A stretch of DNA of 64,000 nt from Calothrix sp. NIES-2100 (GCF_002368195.1 NZ_AP018178.1:4746721-4810720), one strand, 5' to 3'; counted from the stretch's first letter, positions 1 to 9,417 are shown. The notes: generated from the sequence alone by a model not told the origin. Numbers and translations: made by a program.

Positions 1-578
1 GTCAAATCCAGCAATCCCCAATATATAACTGCTGGTGCTTCTGCTTCGCCTCGATGCGCCCAAACAGCAACTAATTTACCATCTATATCTTGTAGGGAAA
101 ATGCCTCAAAATTACTTTCTTGAGGAATTGCTGGTAATTTAAACTCTTTGATGAGTGAGATATTTTTCTTGTCAGTCTCTAATTGAATAGAATAAGCTTT
201 TCCCGAACTACTTAAAGCGATAAAAGAATTATTTTTTGTCCCAGGAATAGATGTTAAAGCTTCTAAATCTGACGGTAATTCTGCGTTACCTATCCAGTTC
301 AGTGCAAAATATTCAGGTTGATTCTTACCAGAAAGATTAAGAATTGCTAAACGACCTTGTAATGGTTTTTTATTGTCATGGACAATAAGAAAATCTAGAG
401 AATTGCTTTTTTGCTCAATCAGCGCTATCCCACTAATACCAAAAGAAATACCACCTCGAACAGGTAGCCAATCTTGCGCCCAAACTCGCTGACAGAGGAA
501 TAACAGCGTTCCTAAAACTATGAGACTGATGATTAACTTGAGAAACTGAGGTAGATTTAGTAATGCTGACAGACGCAT
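1..578 (-). CDS. Secreted or membrane-anchored protein of unknown function, 3' end cut by window edge
   Basis: The frame is open from the ATG at 576-578 to the window start (192 codons) and has no stop, so only the N-terminal part is seen. Residues 13-33 form a hydrophobic segment ending in a cleavage-like VWAQ, which suggests export. The rest has no motif I recognise; strand-like stretches such as GRLAILNLSG and GKLVAVWAHRGEAE would fit a beta-rich or beta-propeller protein, but that is a guess. No strong ribosome-binding site precedes the start. Confidence 0.6.
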   Translation of the reverse strand, partial: MRLSALLNLPQFLKLIISLIVLGTLLFLCQRVWAQDWLPVRGGISFGISGIALIEQKSNSLDFLIVHDNKKPLQGRLAILNLSGKNQPEYFALNWIGNAELPSDLEALTSIPGTKNNSFIALSSSGKAYSIQLETDKKNISLIKEFKLPAIPQESNFEAFSLQDIDGKLVAVWAHRGEAEAPAVIYWGLLDL

Positions 579-616
579 AAATGAGCATCGATAAGAAAGA
601 GTGGGATAAACGATGA

Positions 617-844
617 CCCATCATATCAAATCTAAGCGAACGCGCCATCTTAGCAAAACAACTTTCCGCAGCGAGGAGAAAAAAAGGCGATCGCATTGAC
701 AAAATAATTAATATTCTCTATTCTATTGCTGAAACTCTTGAGAGACGTGAATATGGCTTTGTTCAGGGGTGGAAGAATATCATTAACAGAATCAAGGTAT
801 ACCTAACTGCACAAAAATCAAATATGATTCCTCTACACGGTTAA
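617..844 (+). other. Start-less open frame, possible frameshifted small gene
   Basis: This stretch reads without a stop for 75 codons before TAA and has a protein-like composition (GDRIDKIINILYSIAETLER, then a W, basic residues and an NMIPLHG end). It has no start codon in frame. An ATG at 613-615 lies in another frame that joins this one if the A7 run at 669-675 were one base shorter. It lies between two minus-strand genes and overlaps neither. It may be a decayed gene, a slippage gene or chance. Confidence 0.25.
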
Positions 845-870
845 ATACCAGCTACTATCTCAGGGGTTTG

Positions 871-1302
871 TCAGACTGTTACCAATTTTATTTGGTACTC
901 TTCTGGGTCGCTTTCAATCCGGATAAATTCATTTAATGGGTTGTAGGTATCAAAATTTCTCAGATTTTCCTCTTTATTCAAAGAATTTTCTAAATAACTT
1001 AAAGCTAATGTGGAAGTAACATAAATATTTCCGTGTTGTTTGAAACCTGCGATTAATTCAGCTTCAGGCGGATAATCTTTGACTAAATGTTCAGCTAGAT
1101 ATCCTTTTAAAATTATTCCTCGCAAGCCCGTTTCTTTGTACCCTTCCTTAGCTATCATCAAAGATATATCATCATCATCTCGATTCTGCAAATTATCGTA
1201 ATCCTCAAAAACCGGGCAAAAAATTTTCATGAGCTTTTTGACAGGATTTTTCACTTTACCGTAGTTTGAATCGTGCTGTTTTCTACGTTTTGATTCACCC
1301 AT
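871..1302 (-). CDS. Hypothetical protein with MGESKRRK N-terminus
   Basis: A 143-residue soluble protein. The basic start MGESKRRKQ resembles the MGEAKRRK start seen in several families of small bacterial and cyanobacterial proteins, but the rest is not one I can name. The middle is acidic (NRDDDDISL) and the C-terminal half has no signal peptide or membrane segment. It stands alone between a divergent unknown gene and a convergent weak open frame. A GGGAT-like stretch just before the ATG could act as ribosome-binding site. Confidence 0.55.
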   Translation of the reverse strand: MGESKRRKQHDSNYGKVKNPVKKLMKIFCPVFEDYDNLQNRDDDDISLMIAKEGYKETGLRGIILKGYLAEHLVKDYPPEAELIAGFKQHGNIYVTSTLALSYLENSLNKEENLRNFDTYNPLNEFIRIESDPEEYQIKLVTV

Positions 1303-1676
1303 GATCCCTATCTCCTAATTAATCCTATAATTGTAATGCTTTCTCCGGGAAAGAGCGAAAAAATTATAAAAAATAACTTTATTGCTACTCAGATGTTGTA
1401 TACTTCCCAAAATTAGGTAATTGCAGAAAGTAGGGTTGATTCCCTGCTGCAATCACTAAACTAAAGTGGTAGGCTCTAGATTCGTTGAAATCGGATCTTA
1501 ATTCTTAATTTTTGGTTTGGCAATAATCAGTATTTGCCAGATGATAAGTTATGGGGGTGCAATCGCTGGCAGTTAAAGTTAGAGTTATAACGAAAACTAA
1601 ACGAGGATATTTAAAATAGAGGTAGTGTTTGCATGAAATTCTTGAACCAAGAAGGATGAAATAAGGATTACAGATA
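1303..1676. other. Divergent intergenic region
   Basis: AT-rich spacer between a minus-strand and a plus-strand gene, so it must hold both promoters. I see no recognisable repeat, RNA or operator in it. Confidence 0.4.
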
Positions 1677-2021
1677 GTGAAAGTTTTCAAAAGAACCATC
1701 AAACCAGAAACATATATATCGTTTCTCCACGTCTACCAAACGACTTGGGGGATTACTGGCGATATCTGTTTAATCCGTGAATCTGTAGCTAATACAAGTA
1801 CATCGAAGTTCGTAGGTCGCAAAGTCCAACTAGCTCTCCCAAAAGGGATGGAGCGCGATCGCATGGTGGGTGTTCCCGTGATCAAAATTGCAGGTAATGT
1901 AGGCGACGGACATCCTAAAGATCACCCATCTGAATGGGAGGCTTATGAAGGTGTAGATAGGGAAATAGCGATCGCAGTTCTGAAAATTTGGGGATTTAAG
2001 TTGATGGATGAAACAGCTTAA
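1677..2021 (+). CDS. Hypothetical protein, 114 aa
   Basis: The reading frame begins with GTG and encodes a soluble protein with no signal or membrane segment. The C-terminal half (VGDGHPKDHPSEWEAYEG, then a helix ending GFKLMDETA) looks like a real conserved domain, but I do not recognise the family. The start is uncertain; only a weak AAGGAT lies upstream. It is followed, with about 90 bases between, by arfB on the same strand. Confidence 0.5.
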   Translation: MKVFKRTIKPETYISFLHVYQTTWGITGDICLIRESVANTSTSKFVGRKVQLALPKGMERDRMVGVPVIKIAGNVGDGHPKDHPSEWEAYEGVDREIAIAVLKIWGFKLMDETA

Positions 2022-2114
2022 AACAAAAGGCTATCGGGGAGTCCACCTATTTTTTAGGGAAATTTTCCTAGAGGCCATGAATGGCGATCGCATTAATAGC
2101 ACTCTATATAAGGT

Positions 2115-2528
2115 ATGCTGCAAATTTCTCAAAAAATCATCATCCCCGATAGCGAAATCGAAATTAGCGCGATTCGCTCACAAGGAGCAGGTGGTCAAAA
2201 CGTCAACAAGGTTTCCACCGCCATCCACTTACGCTTTGACATTGAAGCCTCATCATTACCTGCTTTCTATAAAGAGCAGCTTTTGAAGCTCAACGACAAA
2301 CGCATTACCCAAGAGGGAGTAATTGTCATCAAGGCTCAAGAACATCGCAGCCAGGAGCAGAACCGGGAGGAGGCTAACGAACGACTCAAAGAACTGATTA
2401 AAAGCGCAGTCGTACTCAAGAGAAAACGTAAACCTACCAAACCCACTCGCAGCTCTCAAAAAAAACGCCTTGACAGTAAAACTAAGCGCGGACAGATTAA
2501 ATCCACCAGAAGCCAGATCATTGATTAA
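2115..2528 (+). CDS. arfB: Alternative ribosome-rescue factor ArfB (YaeJ-type peptidyl-tRNA hydrolase)
   Basis: ArfB enters stalled ribosomes that lack a stop codon in the A site and hydrolyses the peptidyl-tRNA. The catalytic GGQ sits in SQGAGGQNVNKVSTAIHLRF at about residues 24-43, the signature of class I release-factor-like domains. The protein has the short one-domain length of the family (137 residues) and ends in the expected very basic tail (KRKRKPTKPTRSSQKKRL and onward) that reads the empty mRNA channel. The start has AAGG just upstream. The family assignment is firm. Confidence 0.93.
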   Translation: MLQISQKIIIPDSEIEISAIRSQGAGGQNVNKVSTAIHLRFDIEASSLPAFYKEQLLKLNDKRITQEGVIVIKAQEHRSQEQNREEANERLKELIKSAVVLKRKRKPTKPTRSSQKKRLDSKTKRGQIKSTRSQIID

Positions 2529-2600
2529 AATGCGATCGCCCCTTTGGTTCTGGGGGAAGATTCAATACATGGTACAAAAGTATTACTATGGGATAAAATA

Positions 2601-2681
2601 GGGACAAGGTGGACAAGGGGGACAAGGAGGACAAGGAGGACAAGGAGGACAAGGAGGACAAGGAGGACAAGGAGGACAAAG
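2601..2681. repeat. Nine tandem copies of a 9-bp unit, AGGACAAGG
   Basis: Nine consecutive 9-mers; the first three vary at position 1 and the last has one change. The unit length keeps all frames open on the minus strand, giving artificial SLS, VLL and PCP repeats that should not be read as genes. Confidence 0.95.
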
Positions 2682-2693
2682 AAAAAATAGCAA

Positions 2694-2772
2694 TTTCCAA
2701 TGCCCAATGCCCAATGCCCCATGCCTACTGACTATTGACAAATGACAAATGACAAATGACCATTGACAACTG
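2694..2772. repeat. Heptamer short tandem repeats (STRR)
   Basis: Runs of CCAATGC followed by runs of AAATGAC and related TTGACAA units. Such STRRs are a known feature of heterocystous cyanobacterial genomes. Similar runs lie at 27273, 31776, 37470 and 44606. Confidence 0.9.
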
Positions 2773-2811
2773 ATACACTTGTCTAGCAAATTACTTTGAT
2801 AGCCGAAAACG

Positions 2812-3681
2812 ATGAAAGCATCTGCTAAGTTCGACTTTGAGGACGAGAAATTTAACGCACCGCCTTCTCAAGTCATCCCCTGGTGTCAGATGATTAATCC
2901 TCGGTATGGCACTGATGGTATCCAATCTTACGGTTTGGCAATTAAGCTTGATAACGCCCAAGCCGTAGGCTTTCAACCAGATGATAATTGGCAACAGGTA
3001 GAGCATGAATTTAGCTCTGGAGTGGAAAGTGTATTTATCACGACAACTCCCAATTTAGTCATAGTGCGGCGAGGCCCATTGTCTGTCAAAGATAGAGAAA
3101 CTGGGCTAAAACTAGGTACATTAAAAGAAAATTACGATGCGTTTCTAGCAGATAAACTTAAATTTAAAACTTTTACTCGCTATTTAATTTTTATAGTCGG
3201 AGAAGATAAAAAATTCTTACATGATACACCATTACAATTAACTCTCAATGGTGCAGCAGGGGCAAGTTTCAGTAAAACCTATTGCGAATATCAGCAAGGT
3301 AAAGTGGTGAGTGGTTTTGTTGCTGAATTAGAAAGAGCTTATGCCGGATACAGAAAGCAACCTATTACGCCAAAAGGCCCTTTGTTCCATGCTCACGGGA
3401 TTTTTTCTCCCATCATTGAATGTGAAGAAAGAGGCATTGAACCAAATACAGTATTGGTAGCTTCTACTGTAGATTTTAAACATCCAACAGTGTCCACATT
3501 AACACAATATCTCATAGCTTCCGATTCGCCTGAGTCTACAATAATTTGTAAGAATTTTGAAGATTATAAAGAGTTTGGTAAGGAAGCTGTGAAAATAGAA
3601 ACACCGAAGATGGAAATGGCGGGAGTTTCTAGTTCTTATATTTACGCTGATGAGGATGATTTTGGTTATCCACCCTATTGA
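2812..3681 (+). CDS. Conserved cyanobacterial protein, DUF5895-like
   Basis: A 289-residue soluble protein with N-terminal FDFEDEKFNAPPSQVIPWCQ, a central part that includes KDRETGLKLGTLKENYD, and a C-terminal acidic tail ending EDDFGYPPY. It resembles a cyanobacterial family I recall as DUF5895, often present in several copies and on plasmids; its function is unknown. No signal peptide or membrane helix is visible. The family name is from memory and should be checked. Confidence 0.65.
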   Translation: MKASAKFDFEDEKFNAPPSQVIPWCQMINPRYGTDGIQSYGLAIKLDNAQAVGFQPDDNWQQVEHEFSSGVESVFITTTPNLVIVRRGPLSVKDRETGLKLGTLKENYDAFLADKLKFKTFTRYLIFIVGEDKKFLHDTPLQLTLNGAAGASFSKTYCEYQQGKVVSGFVAELERAYAGYRKQPITPKGPLFHAHGIFSPIIECEERGIEPNTVLVASTVDFKHPTVSTLTQYLIASDSPESTIICKNFEDYKEFGKEAVKIETPKMEMAGVSSSYIYADEDDFGYPPY

Positions 3682-3747
3682 AGGATGAAGGATGAAGTAT
3701 GAAGGATGAAATTTCAGCTTTTATCCTTTACTCTTCATCCTTAATTA

Positions 3748-5010
3748 CTATTCTTTGAGTAGTAAATAATATAAGGAACCGTTACCGCCTGTAATACCAG
3801 CGCGATCGCCTGCTAATTTGCCGGTGCCCATAAAATAATCTACCCGACCTGGGCCTGTGATGGCGCTACCTGTGTCTTGATCCAGGACAAAGCGACTCAC
3901 TTTACGATACTCTAATTTACCTGCTTGATTAGGATAAGGAATAGAGGTAGAAATCAAGGCTAAAGCACCAGGAGGCATGAGAGATTTATCAGTAGCAATC
4001 GAACGCTCTGGTGTAACGGGTACATTAATACTACCCGTAGCTGGTCTACCGGTTGTTTCCTTGAAGAAAACAAACCGCTCCCAGCGTGGCAGATAATTAC
4101 TTAATTCCTGGGGATTTTGATGGAAATACTGGACTAAGCGGGGTAGGGTTAATCCTTGAAGGGGCAATTTGCCATCTTTAGAGAGTTCTTTGCCAATACT
4201 TGTCCAAGGGTAATCAGTTCCACCGGCATAACCCACAGAGGTTTTTTTACCATCAGTTAACTGAATTTGCGCAGAACCTTGGATATGGATCATGTATGCG
4301 TCAAGGCGATCGCGGAACCATAACATTTCTAAACCGTGCAACTGGCTTTTATTTCCCAGTAAACCGTCTTGTCCTTCTAAGTCAATCCGCTTGGGATGGG
4401 GTTTAGCCCATTTATCAAAGTCCGGTGGTAGGCGATAAAGGGGATACTTATATTCCGCAGTCCTGACACGACTGGCTTGATAAATAGGCTCATAGTAAGA
4501 AGTAAATTTAACAGTACCCTTGCCATCATTGCCTACAGATTGGTACAAGGTAAACTCTCGCTGGACAGCAGCTTGCAGTTCTGCGGGCGACTTAGATGTG
4601 AGAACTAACTCACGAAAGCGGAATAAGCTACGACGTACCCGAGCCAGCCTAAATTCTTTAATTGGATATTCTTGATAAAGAGCGATCGCCTTATCTTTTT
4701 CTAGATAAGTTAAGCTGTTATCAATTGCTTTTAACAGCGCTTGGCGATCGCCGCGTTTACCCCTACTACCCCAAATTTGCTCATCCCAACCCAAACAAGC
4801 AGAGCTAGGCTGACAATCGCTTCCTAAGTCAATCGGTTTGAGTGGTGGCTGTACCTCAGGGGTGATTGGTGGTACTGGTATAGGTATCGCCTGAGGAGTA
4901 GTCTCTCCTGGCGGTGGAATATCAGGAACCTGAGCAACAGCTGACCAGAGTGTATTTACAAAGGCAAGTCCTAGACTTAAGGAACACAAGGCAAGGGTTT
5001 TTCTCATCAT
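3748..5010 (-). CDS. mltA: Murein transglycosylase A (MltA)
   Basis: Lytic transglycosylase that cleaves peptidoglycan glycan strands to 1,6-anhydro-muropeptides. A signal peptide (about residues 1-27) is followed by a proline-rich linker, then the MltA domain with TSYYEPIYQAS near residue 170 and a C-terminal 3D domain, VLDQDTGSAITGPGRVDYF, carrying the aspartates expected at the active site. The length (420) fits cyanobacterial members. It starts directly after the TAA of the upstream 84-residue gene, so the two form an operon. Confidence 0.92.
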   Translation of the reverse strand: MMRKTLALCSLSLGLAFVNTLWSAVAQVPDIPPPGETTPQAIPIPVPPITPEVQPPLKPIDLGSDCQPSSACLGWDEQIWGSRGKRGDRQALLKAIDNSLTYLEKDKAIALYQEYPIKEFRLARVRRSLFRFRELVLTSKSPAELQAAVQREFTLYQSVGNDGKGTVKFTSYYEPIYQASRVRTAEYKYPLYRLPPDFDKWAKPHPKRIDLEGQDGLLGNKSQLHGLEMLWFRDRLDAYMIHIQGSAQIQLTDGKKTSVGYAGGTDYPWTSIGKELSKDGKLPLQGLTLPRLVQYFHQNPQELSNYLPRWERFVFFKETTGRPATGSINVPVTPERSIATDKSLMPPGALALISTSIPYPNQAGKLEYRKVSRFVLDQDTGSAITGPGRVDYFMGTGKLAGDRAGITGGNGSLYYLLLKE

Positions 5011-5265
5011 TTAATCGTATCTTTCAACACTAGAGCTAAAAATCGGTTCTACCCGGATGGCAATAATTCGAGCTGGGCGTACTACTAAGTACTCTTGCTG
5101 AATATTCTTGATCGGTACGTTGATCAATTCATTAGAATCACACTTAGGCATAAGCGCGCCACTATACCACTTTTGAAATTCTTGAAAAGTGGTAAAACGT
5201 ACTTCTTCCCGGTGACCACCTTCTAGTAGAAGGTATACTGCGTATTCATTCGGTGTTCTAGGCAT
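5011..5265 (-). CDS. Conserved small protein upstream of mltA
   Basis: An 84-residue soluble protein without motifs I recognise (MPRTPNEYAVYLLLEGG, a WYSG, then VVRPARIIAIRVEP). Its TAA stop touches the mltA ATG, giving zero spacing and likely translational coupling. Function unknown; the tight linkage hints at a role with the cell wall enzyme, but only by context. Confidence 0.6.
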   Translation of the reverse strand: MPRTPNEYAVYLLLEGGHREEVRFTTFQEFQKWYSGALMPKCDSNELINVPIKNIQQEYLVVRPARIIAIRVEPIFSSSVERYD

Positions 5266-6184
5266 AAAGTTGAATTATTTAAAACACATTCAACCCATTG
5301 TTAACCACCATATACCAGAATGAGAAGGGGAACTATACGGTAGCATTACAGATATTTTGGAGAGTTTTAAGTTGATAACTCATCACTCACCACTCCACAA
5401 TATATGATTTGTACTTTCGCCTATGACGGTAGCTTACCCGGATACGGTTCCCAGGAAGAGGCAGGGGGGGGCATACTTCGGCTTCGCTCAGATGCGTAGG
5501 TTGGGTTGAACGGAGTGAAACCCAACAATTACAAGTCTTTGGAGTGTTGGGTTTCGTTCCTCAACCCAACCTACATCCACATCATATTTTTTGTGAAATG
5601 GTATTACCCATTGGAATTGCACATCCTTTCGTTAAGGTAGTCAAAATTCAAGAGGCAAGTGAAGTATGAAATTATGCCTCGGCTTACCTCACCTATCAAG
5701 GGATGTGGCTTGAACTAAGGAAAATTTTTCCCACGCATCTTGACAAATATGTAATTTTGTGAATCATTCTCTTACGAGTGAATCTTCTATGCTTTTTGAC
5801 AATTTTAAAAAGTGACTTTTTAAAATTAAGTTGTAAACCAGTTTACAACTTACCGTCTTTTTTGAAAGTACTCATACATATATCTAATTTTGCAAAATTT
5901 TTCAAAAACATCTATTTTTGTTATTGAAAACAAATCTAAAATATTTACTAATCTATATCTTTATATGTACTCACGTCGTCAATAGTACTTATATATTAGC
6001 CTTTACAGCGTTTTATCGATGAAAATATTTTTATCCATAGTGTATTATATAAAATATGTGAAGAAAGCGTAAAGCAATTTTTCTTTAATTTTAAGATAAT
6101 GTAAAAGCTTGGTATTTTCCTCATAAAAATTTCTTTTTAATACCAGGAATCGTTAGTATTGTTTTGTAGTGAATATTAAAAAAA
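5266..6184. other. Long AT-rich intergenic region
   Basis: Apart from the palindromic repeat at 5496-5574, the stretch is very AT-rich with poly-T/A runs and no open frame of note. It precedes the small gene at 6185 and may hold its promoter; I see no other structure. Confidence 0.4.
5496..5574. repeat. Dispersed palindromic repeat, GTAGGTTGGGTTGA ends
   Basis: Imperfect inverted repeat: 5496-5527 pairs with 5545-5574, with outer arms GTAGGTTGGGTTGA and TCAACCCAACCTAC. The right arm recurs alone at 13412-13441. This is a common element in filamentous cyanobacteria. Confidence 0.85.
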
Positions 6185-6355
6185 ATGAACAGAATCAATT
6201 ACGCTTTGTTTGTAGTAACAATGGTTTTATTAGCTAGCATTGTGGCTTTATTTACGCCAAATCTTCAGGATGAATCAAGAATGATTATTCCTGGTACGGT
6301 ACAAGTATTAGCTACTCTAGCTACACATCACGATGATAAGGATGATAAAAAGTAA
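6185..6355 (+). CDS. Small membrane-anchored protein with HHDDKDDKK tail
   Basis: A 56-residue frame: one hydrophobic segment (residues 6-24, YALFVVTMVLLASIVALF), a short soluble part and a strongly charged end THHDDKDDKK. A clean hairpin begins at its stop codon, which supports a real transcript. The His/Asp-rich tail could bind metal; that is speculation. No family is recognised and the ribosome-binding site is poor. Confidence 0.5.
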   Translation: MNRINYALFVVTMVLLASIVALFTPNLQDESRMIIPGTVQVLATLATHHDDKDDKK

Positions 6356-6382
6356 AGCTCTGCTGATTTACAACAGAGCTTT
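6354..6382 (+). terminator. Hairpin after the 56-aa gene
   Basis: Perfect 9-bp stem AAAGCTCTG/CAGAGCTTT with an 11-nt loop, overlapping the stop codon of the small gene. It lacks a long T run. Confidence 0.55.
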
Positions 6383-6526
6383 ACATCAAGTGTATTGATT
6401 TTTTGGGAGCTAACGATATTCGCAGTATCAGAAGCTCTCTTTTTTAATTGTAAAAGTATTTTAACTGATTGACGAAACTTACTTTATCTTAAAGTCTCAC
6501 CGATGAACAAGCGTCAAACCCAAAAC

Positions 6527-6560
6527 CATGTAGAGACTTTACATATAAAGTCTCTACATG
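6527..6560 (-). terminator. Perfect 15-bp hairpin after the M48 protease gene
   Basis: Arms 6527-6541 and 6546-6560 (CATGTAGAGACTTTA and its complement) around a 4-nt loop, 7 bases beyond the stop of the minus-strand protease gene. It probably ends the lemA-protease transcript. Confidence 0.65.
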
Positions 6561-6566
6561 TATTCT

Positions 6567-8483
6567 TCACTTTGCAGAAGACTGTTTTGCTTTGGGAAAG
6601 CCGCGTTGGGAATTTAAAAATGGAGGTATGGGACAGTCTAGTGTTAGAGCGATCGCTCTGAGCAAATCTGCCTCTGATGACGTAACTTTATTATCTAGTA
6701 GTACAGTGTGGGCGCACGCATCAACAACAGCTTGCTTGAGTTTGGGACTAGCAAGGCGCAGGCGATCGATACTTTTCTTTAGATCGGTAAAGCTAGAAGC
6801 AACTGGTGTATCTGGTGTTTCTTGTTGTCCGGCTCCGGGAAGGCGAAAAACGCCAGAACGAAATGCATAGGCGATTTCATCGGGTTGAGTTTGTCCGACG
6901 CGTGCTAATGCTGACAGTACTAATATGCTATCTGACCAAATCTGATCTATAGATGTGAATTCTACGGTTGTCGGTGACGTGGGATTTATACAAGGTTCGA
7001 GTCTGTGCCACAGTACTAACTGCAACACAAAATGCCACAATGATAAACTTCCCCTAGCTTTAATTAATCCTTGGACGCATTTACACAACATTTGGCATTC
7101 TTTGGCGGAAGTTTGCCGCAATGTGGGTACTGTTAAATCTACCAGGGGTAAACGCAGGCTGGGATCTAATTGGCTAATTTCGCTGCTAAATTCCAGGGTT
7201 TTCTCTACCAACTCAGGGGGCTGAACTTCCTTTAACCAAGCTATTTGGCGTGCTTGAACTTCGGGATTTTCTGGATCTAAAGCTAATGCAAAAGCGATCG
7301 CATTTGCACTTTGCTGTTCCCTTACCCCCAAACGTAGGCTTTCTGGTAACTGGGCTAACAAGGCTTGAGCATGGGCGAAATGCTCAGGCGCAACGCTCCC
7401 TACTTGGTTAACTACCTGTTCTGGGGTAATGGCTGTAGTATTTCCACCACCAGCAAAACCCATTGTTAGCCCATCTGGGGAATGAGTATGATGGCGCATG
7501 GGAGAGGGCATTGCTGCTAAATCACTCGCATTTAAACCCCCAATTCGGCGGATACGTTCTGTCAGCGGTGGGTGGGTAGCAAACATATCTCCCCAAAAAG
7601 AAAGCTTAAGAGCATTACCAAAGAACATATGGCTGGCGGCTTCTGCTCCCGGTGCAATCAAGCGTGAATCCATCTTTTGCAGTTTTTGCAGTACTCCAGT
7701 CATCCCATCAGGGTTGCGAGTAAATTGTACTGCGGAAGCATCAGCCAGAAATTCTCGTTGACGCGAGACAGCAGCTTTAATTAAGCGTCCGCAGAATAAT
7801 CCAATACCGCCAATCGCCATTAATGCTAAACCAAACGCCCACAGCGGTAAACCTTTGTCTTCACCGCGAACGCGCCAACTCCACAACAAGTCCCCAGCCA
7901 TGTAAATGAACAAAATTCCGTGCAACAGTCCAATTAAACGCAAATTCAGCCCCATATCTCCATTGAGAATGTGACTGAATTCATGTCCGATCACTCCTTG
8001 TAATTCATCTCGGGTAAGACATTGCAAACTGCCACGGGTAACGCCAATCACCGCATCATTAGGTGAAAACCCCGCAGCAAAGGCATTGATACCTGATTCT
8101 GATTCCAAAAGATAGACTGCGGGGACAGAAATACCAGAAGCGATCGCCATTTCTTCGACAATATTTAATAGTTGTCGCCCTTGTTCATCTGCCATTTCTG
8201 GTATCAGGAGTCTTCCCCCCAACTCCTGAGCAATGACACTACCTCCTTGGCGGAGACAGAAGATTTTATAGGTACTTCCAAGAGCGATCGCAATCATCGT
8301 CACAGCAGCTACCGAGAGAAATAATCCCGGATGCCACCAAATCCGGGGAGCCATGCGAAACACAAATAAACTGACAATATAAATTGCCACAATCATCACG
8401 GCGATCGATGCAGCAAATAACCCGATTAACTGTTGCGTGTTTTGGCGTGCTTGATCCTGATGTTCAAAGAAATTCATAGACAC
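6567..8483 (-). CDS. M48 family (HtpX-like) membrane metalloprotease
   Basis: Zinc metalloprotease of the inner membrane. Two N-terminal membrane helices (about 18-75), then the M48 catalytic motif HEFSH within ELQGVIGHEFSHILNGDMG near residue 165, further helices at about 180-235, and the downstream REFLADASAVQFTR that supplies the third zinc ligand. The last 250 residues form an extra soluble helical domain absent from classical HtpX, so this is the long form found beside LemA. The start is either the GTG right after the lemA stop or the ATG two codons on. HtpX quality control of membrane proteins is the family role; the substrate here is unknown. Confidence 0.88.
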   Translation of the reverse strand: MSMNFFEHQDQARQNTQQLIGLFAASIAVMIVAIYIVSLFVFRMAPRIWWHPGLFLSVAAVTMIAIALGSTYKIFCLRQGGSVIAQELGGRLLIPEMADEQGRQLLNIVEEMAIASGISVPAVYLLESESGINAFAAGFSPNDAVIGVTRGSLQCLTRDELQGVIGHEFSHILNGDMGLNLRLIGLLHGILFIYMAGDLLWSWRVRGEDKGLPLWAFGLALMAIGGIGLFCGRLIKAAVSRQREFLADASAVQFTRNPDGMTGVLQKLQKMDSRLIAPGAEAASHMFFGNALKLSFWGDMFATHPPLTERIRRIGGLNASDLAAMPSPMRHHTHSPDGLTMGFAGGGNTTAITPEQVVNQVGSVAPEHFAHAQALLAQLPESLRLGVREQQSANAIAFALALDPENPEVQARQIAWLKEVQPPELVEKTLEFSSEISQLDPSLRLPLVDLTVPTLRQTSAKECQMLCKCVQGLIKARGSLSLWHFVLQLVLWHRLEPCINPTSPTTVEFTSIDQIWSDSILVLSALARVGQTQPDEIAYAFRSGVFRLPGAGQQETPDTPVASSFTDLKKSIDRLRLASPKLKQAVVDACAHTVLLDNKVTSSEADLLRAIALTLDCPIPPFLNSQRGFPKAKQSSAK

Positions 8484-9074
8484 CTAAAAAGACACGCGGG
8501 GAGCAGTTTTCATTTCTGGTGTAGCTTCTTGCAGCAATTGGGCATTAGTAAAGTTAAAACTACGCGCTATTAAATTGCTGGGGAAAGATTCGCTTTTAGT
8601 GTTGTAGAGTGTCACAGCATCATTAAAAGCCTGACGTGCAAACGCAATCCGGTTTTCTGTAGAAGATAATTCCTCCATCACCTGAGTCATGGCGCTATCT
8701 GCTTTCAGTTCCGGGTAAGCTTCCGAAAGTACCATCAAGCGACTTAACGCACCACTCAACGCCGCCTCCGCATTACCCAACTGCTGCATCGCTTGCGGAT
8801 CGCCAGGATTTTGTACAGCACGACTACTAGCATTAACCGCAGAATTCCGCGCCGCAATCACCGCTTCTAAGGTTTCTCGCTCGTGTTTCATATAACCTTT
8901 AGCAGTTTCCACCAAATTGGGAATTAAGTCATAGCGACGCTGTAACTGCACATCAATTTGGGCGTAAGCATTCTTGTAGCGATTGCGAAACTTAACTAAA
9001 TCGTTGTAGCTACTAGTGATAACTAAAACAACAGTGGCAACTACAGCAACCAAAAATATTAAAAGCCCGATCAT
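8484..9074 (-). CDS. lemA: LemA family protein
   Basis: A 196-residue protein with one N-terminal membrane helix (2-20) followed by the typical long helical bundle: SSYNDLVKFRNRYKNAYAQI, then QRRYDLIPNLVETAKGYMKH and VIAARN. These are the conserved LemA blocks. It is directly upstream of the M48 protease with no spacer, a linkage also seen elsewhere, suggesting that the two act together. The biochemical role of LemA remains poorly defined. Confidence 0.92.
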   Translation of the reverse strand: MIGLLIFLVAVVATVVLVITSSYNDLVKFRNRYKNAYAQIDVQLQRRYDLIPNLVETAKGYMKHERETLEAVIAARNSAVNASSRAVQNPGDPQAMQQLGNAEAALSGALSRLMVLSEAYPELKADSAMTQVMEELSSTENRIAFARQAFNDAVTLYNTKSESFPSNLIARSFNFTNAQLLQEATPEMKTAPRVSF

Positions 9075-9417
9075 ATTTCTAAAGTTCCATCAAACTTGCA
9101 TTTTTGAGAAATTCAACACCCTGACAAGCAAGCATGGTACTTATTTGCAGAGTTACCCAGTCAACTTTTTCTGGATATACACAAGAGTCTACTTTCCGCA
9201 AGTTTGGTTCGTCGCCTGTAAAACTAATTACGAATATTTACTGAGATAAATGTTGTATATAAGACTGAATTGAGTGCGATGACGATGGTAAAGGCGATCG
9301 CATTATCTCCCAGAAAATCTGTTTTCCCTCTCTGCGCCCTCTGCGTCTGGAGCGGTTAAAAAGTAATTTATCTAACCACAGAGGCACAGAGAACACAGAG
9401 ATTTGAGGATGGCTAAA
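9075..9417. other. Intergenic region with dispersed repeat
   Basis: Contains a HIP1 site and an A/G-rich repeat, ACCACAGAGGCACAGAG, near 9376, matching the ACGCAGAGGACGCAGAGG type seen at 10947 and 27919. No gene is visible. Confidence 0.5.

Noticed and set aside
2518..2789. Three overlapping minus-strand frames with SLSSLSS, VLLVLL and PCPPCP repeats
   Set aside because: They are all readings of the 9-bp tandem repeat, whose length keeps every frame open. No start signal or conserved part.
6592..7761. Plus-strand frames opposite the M48 protease
   Set aside because: Reverse-strand shadows of a gene with a clear HExxH motif and membrane helices.
9016..9249. 77-codon plus frame
   Set aside because: It overlaps the start of lemA on the other strand and has no recognisable features.
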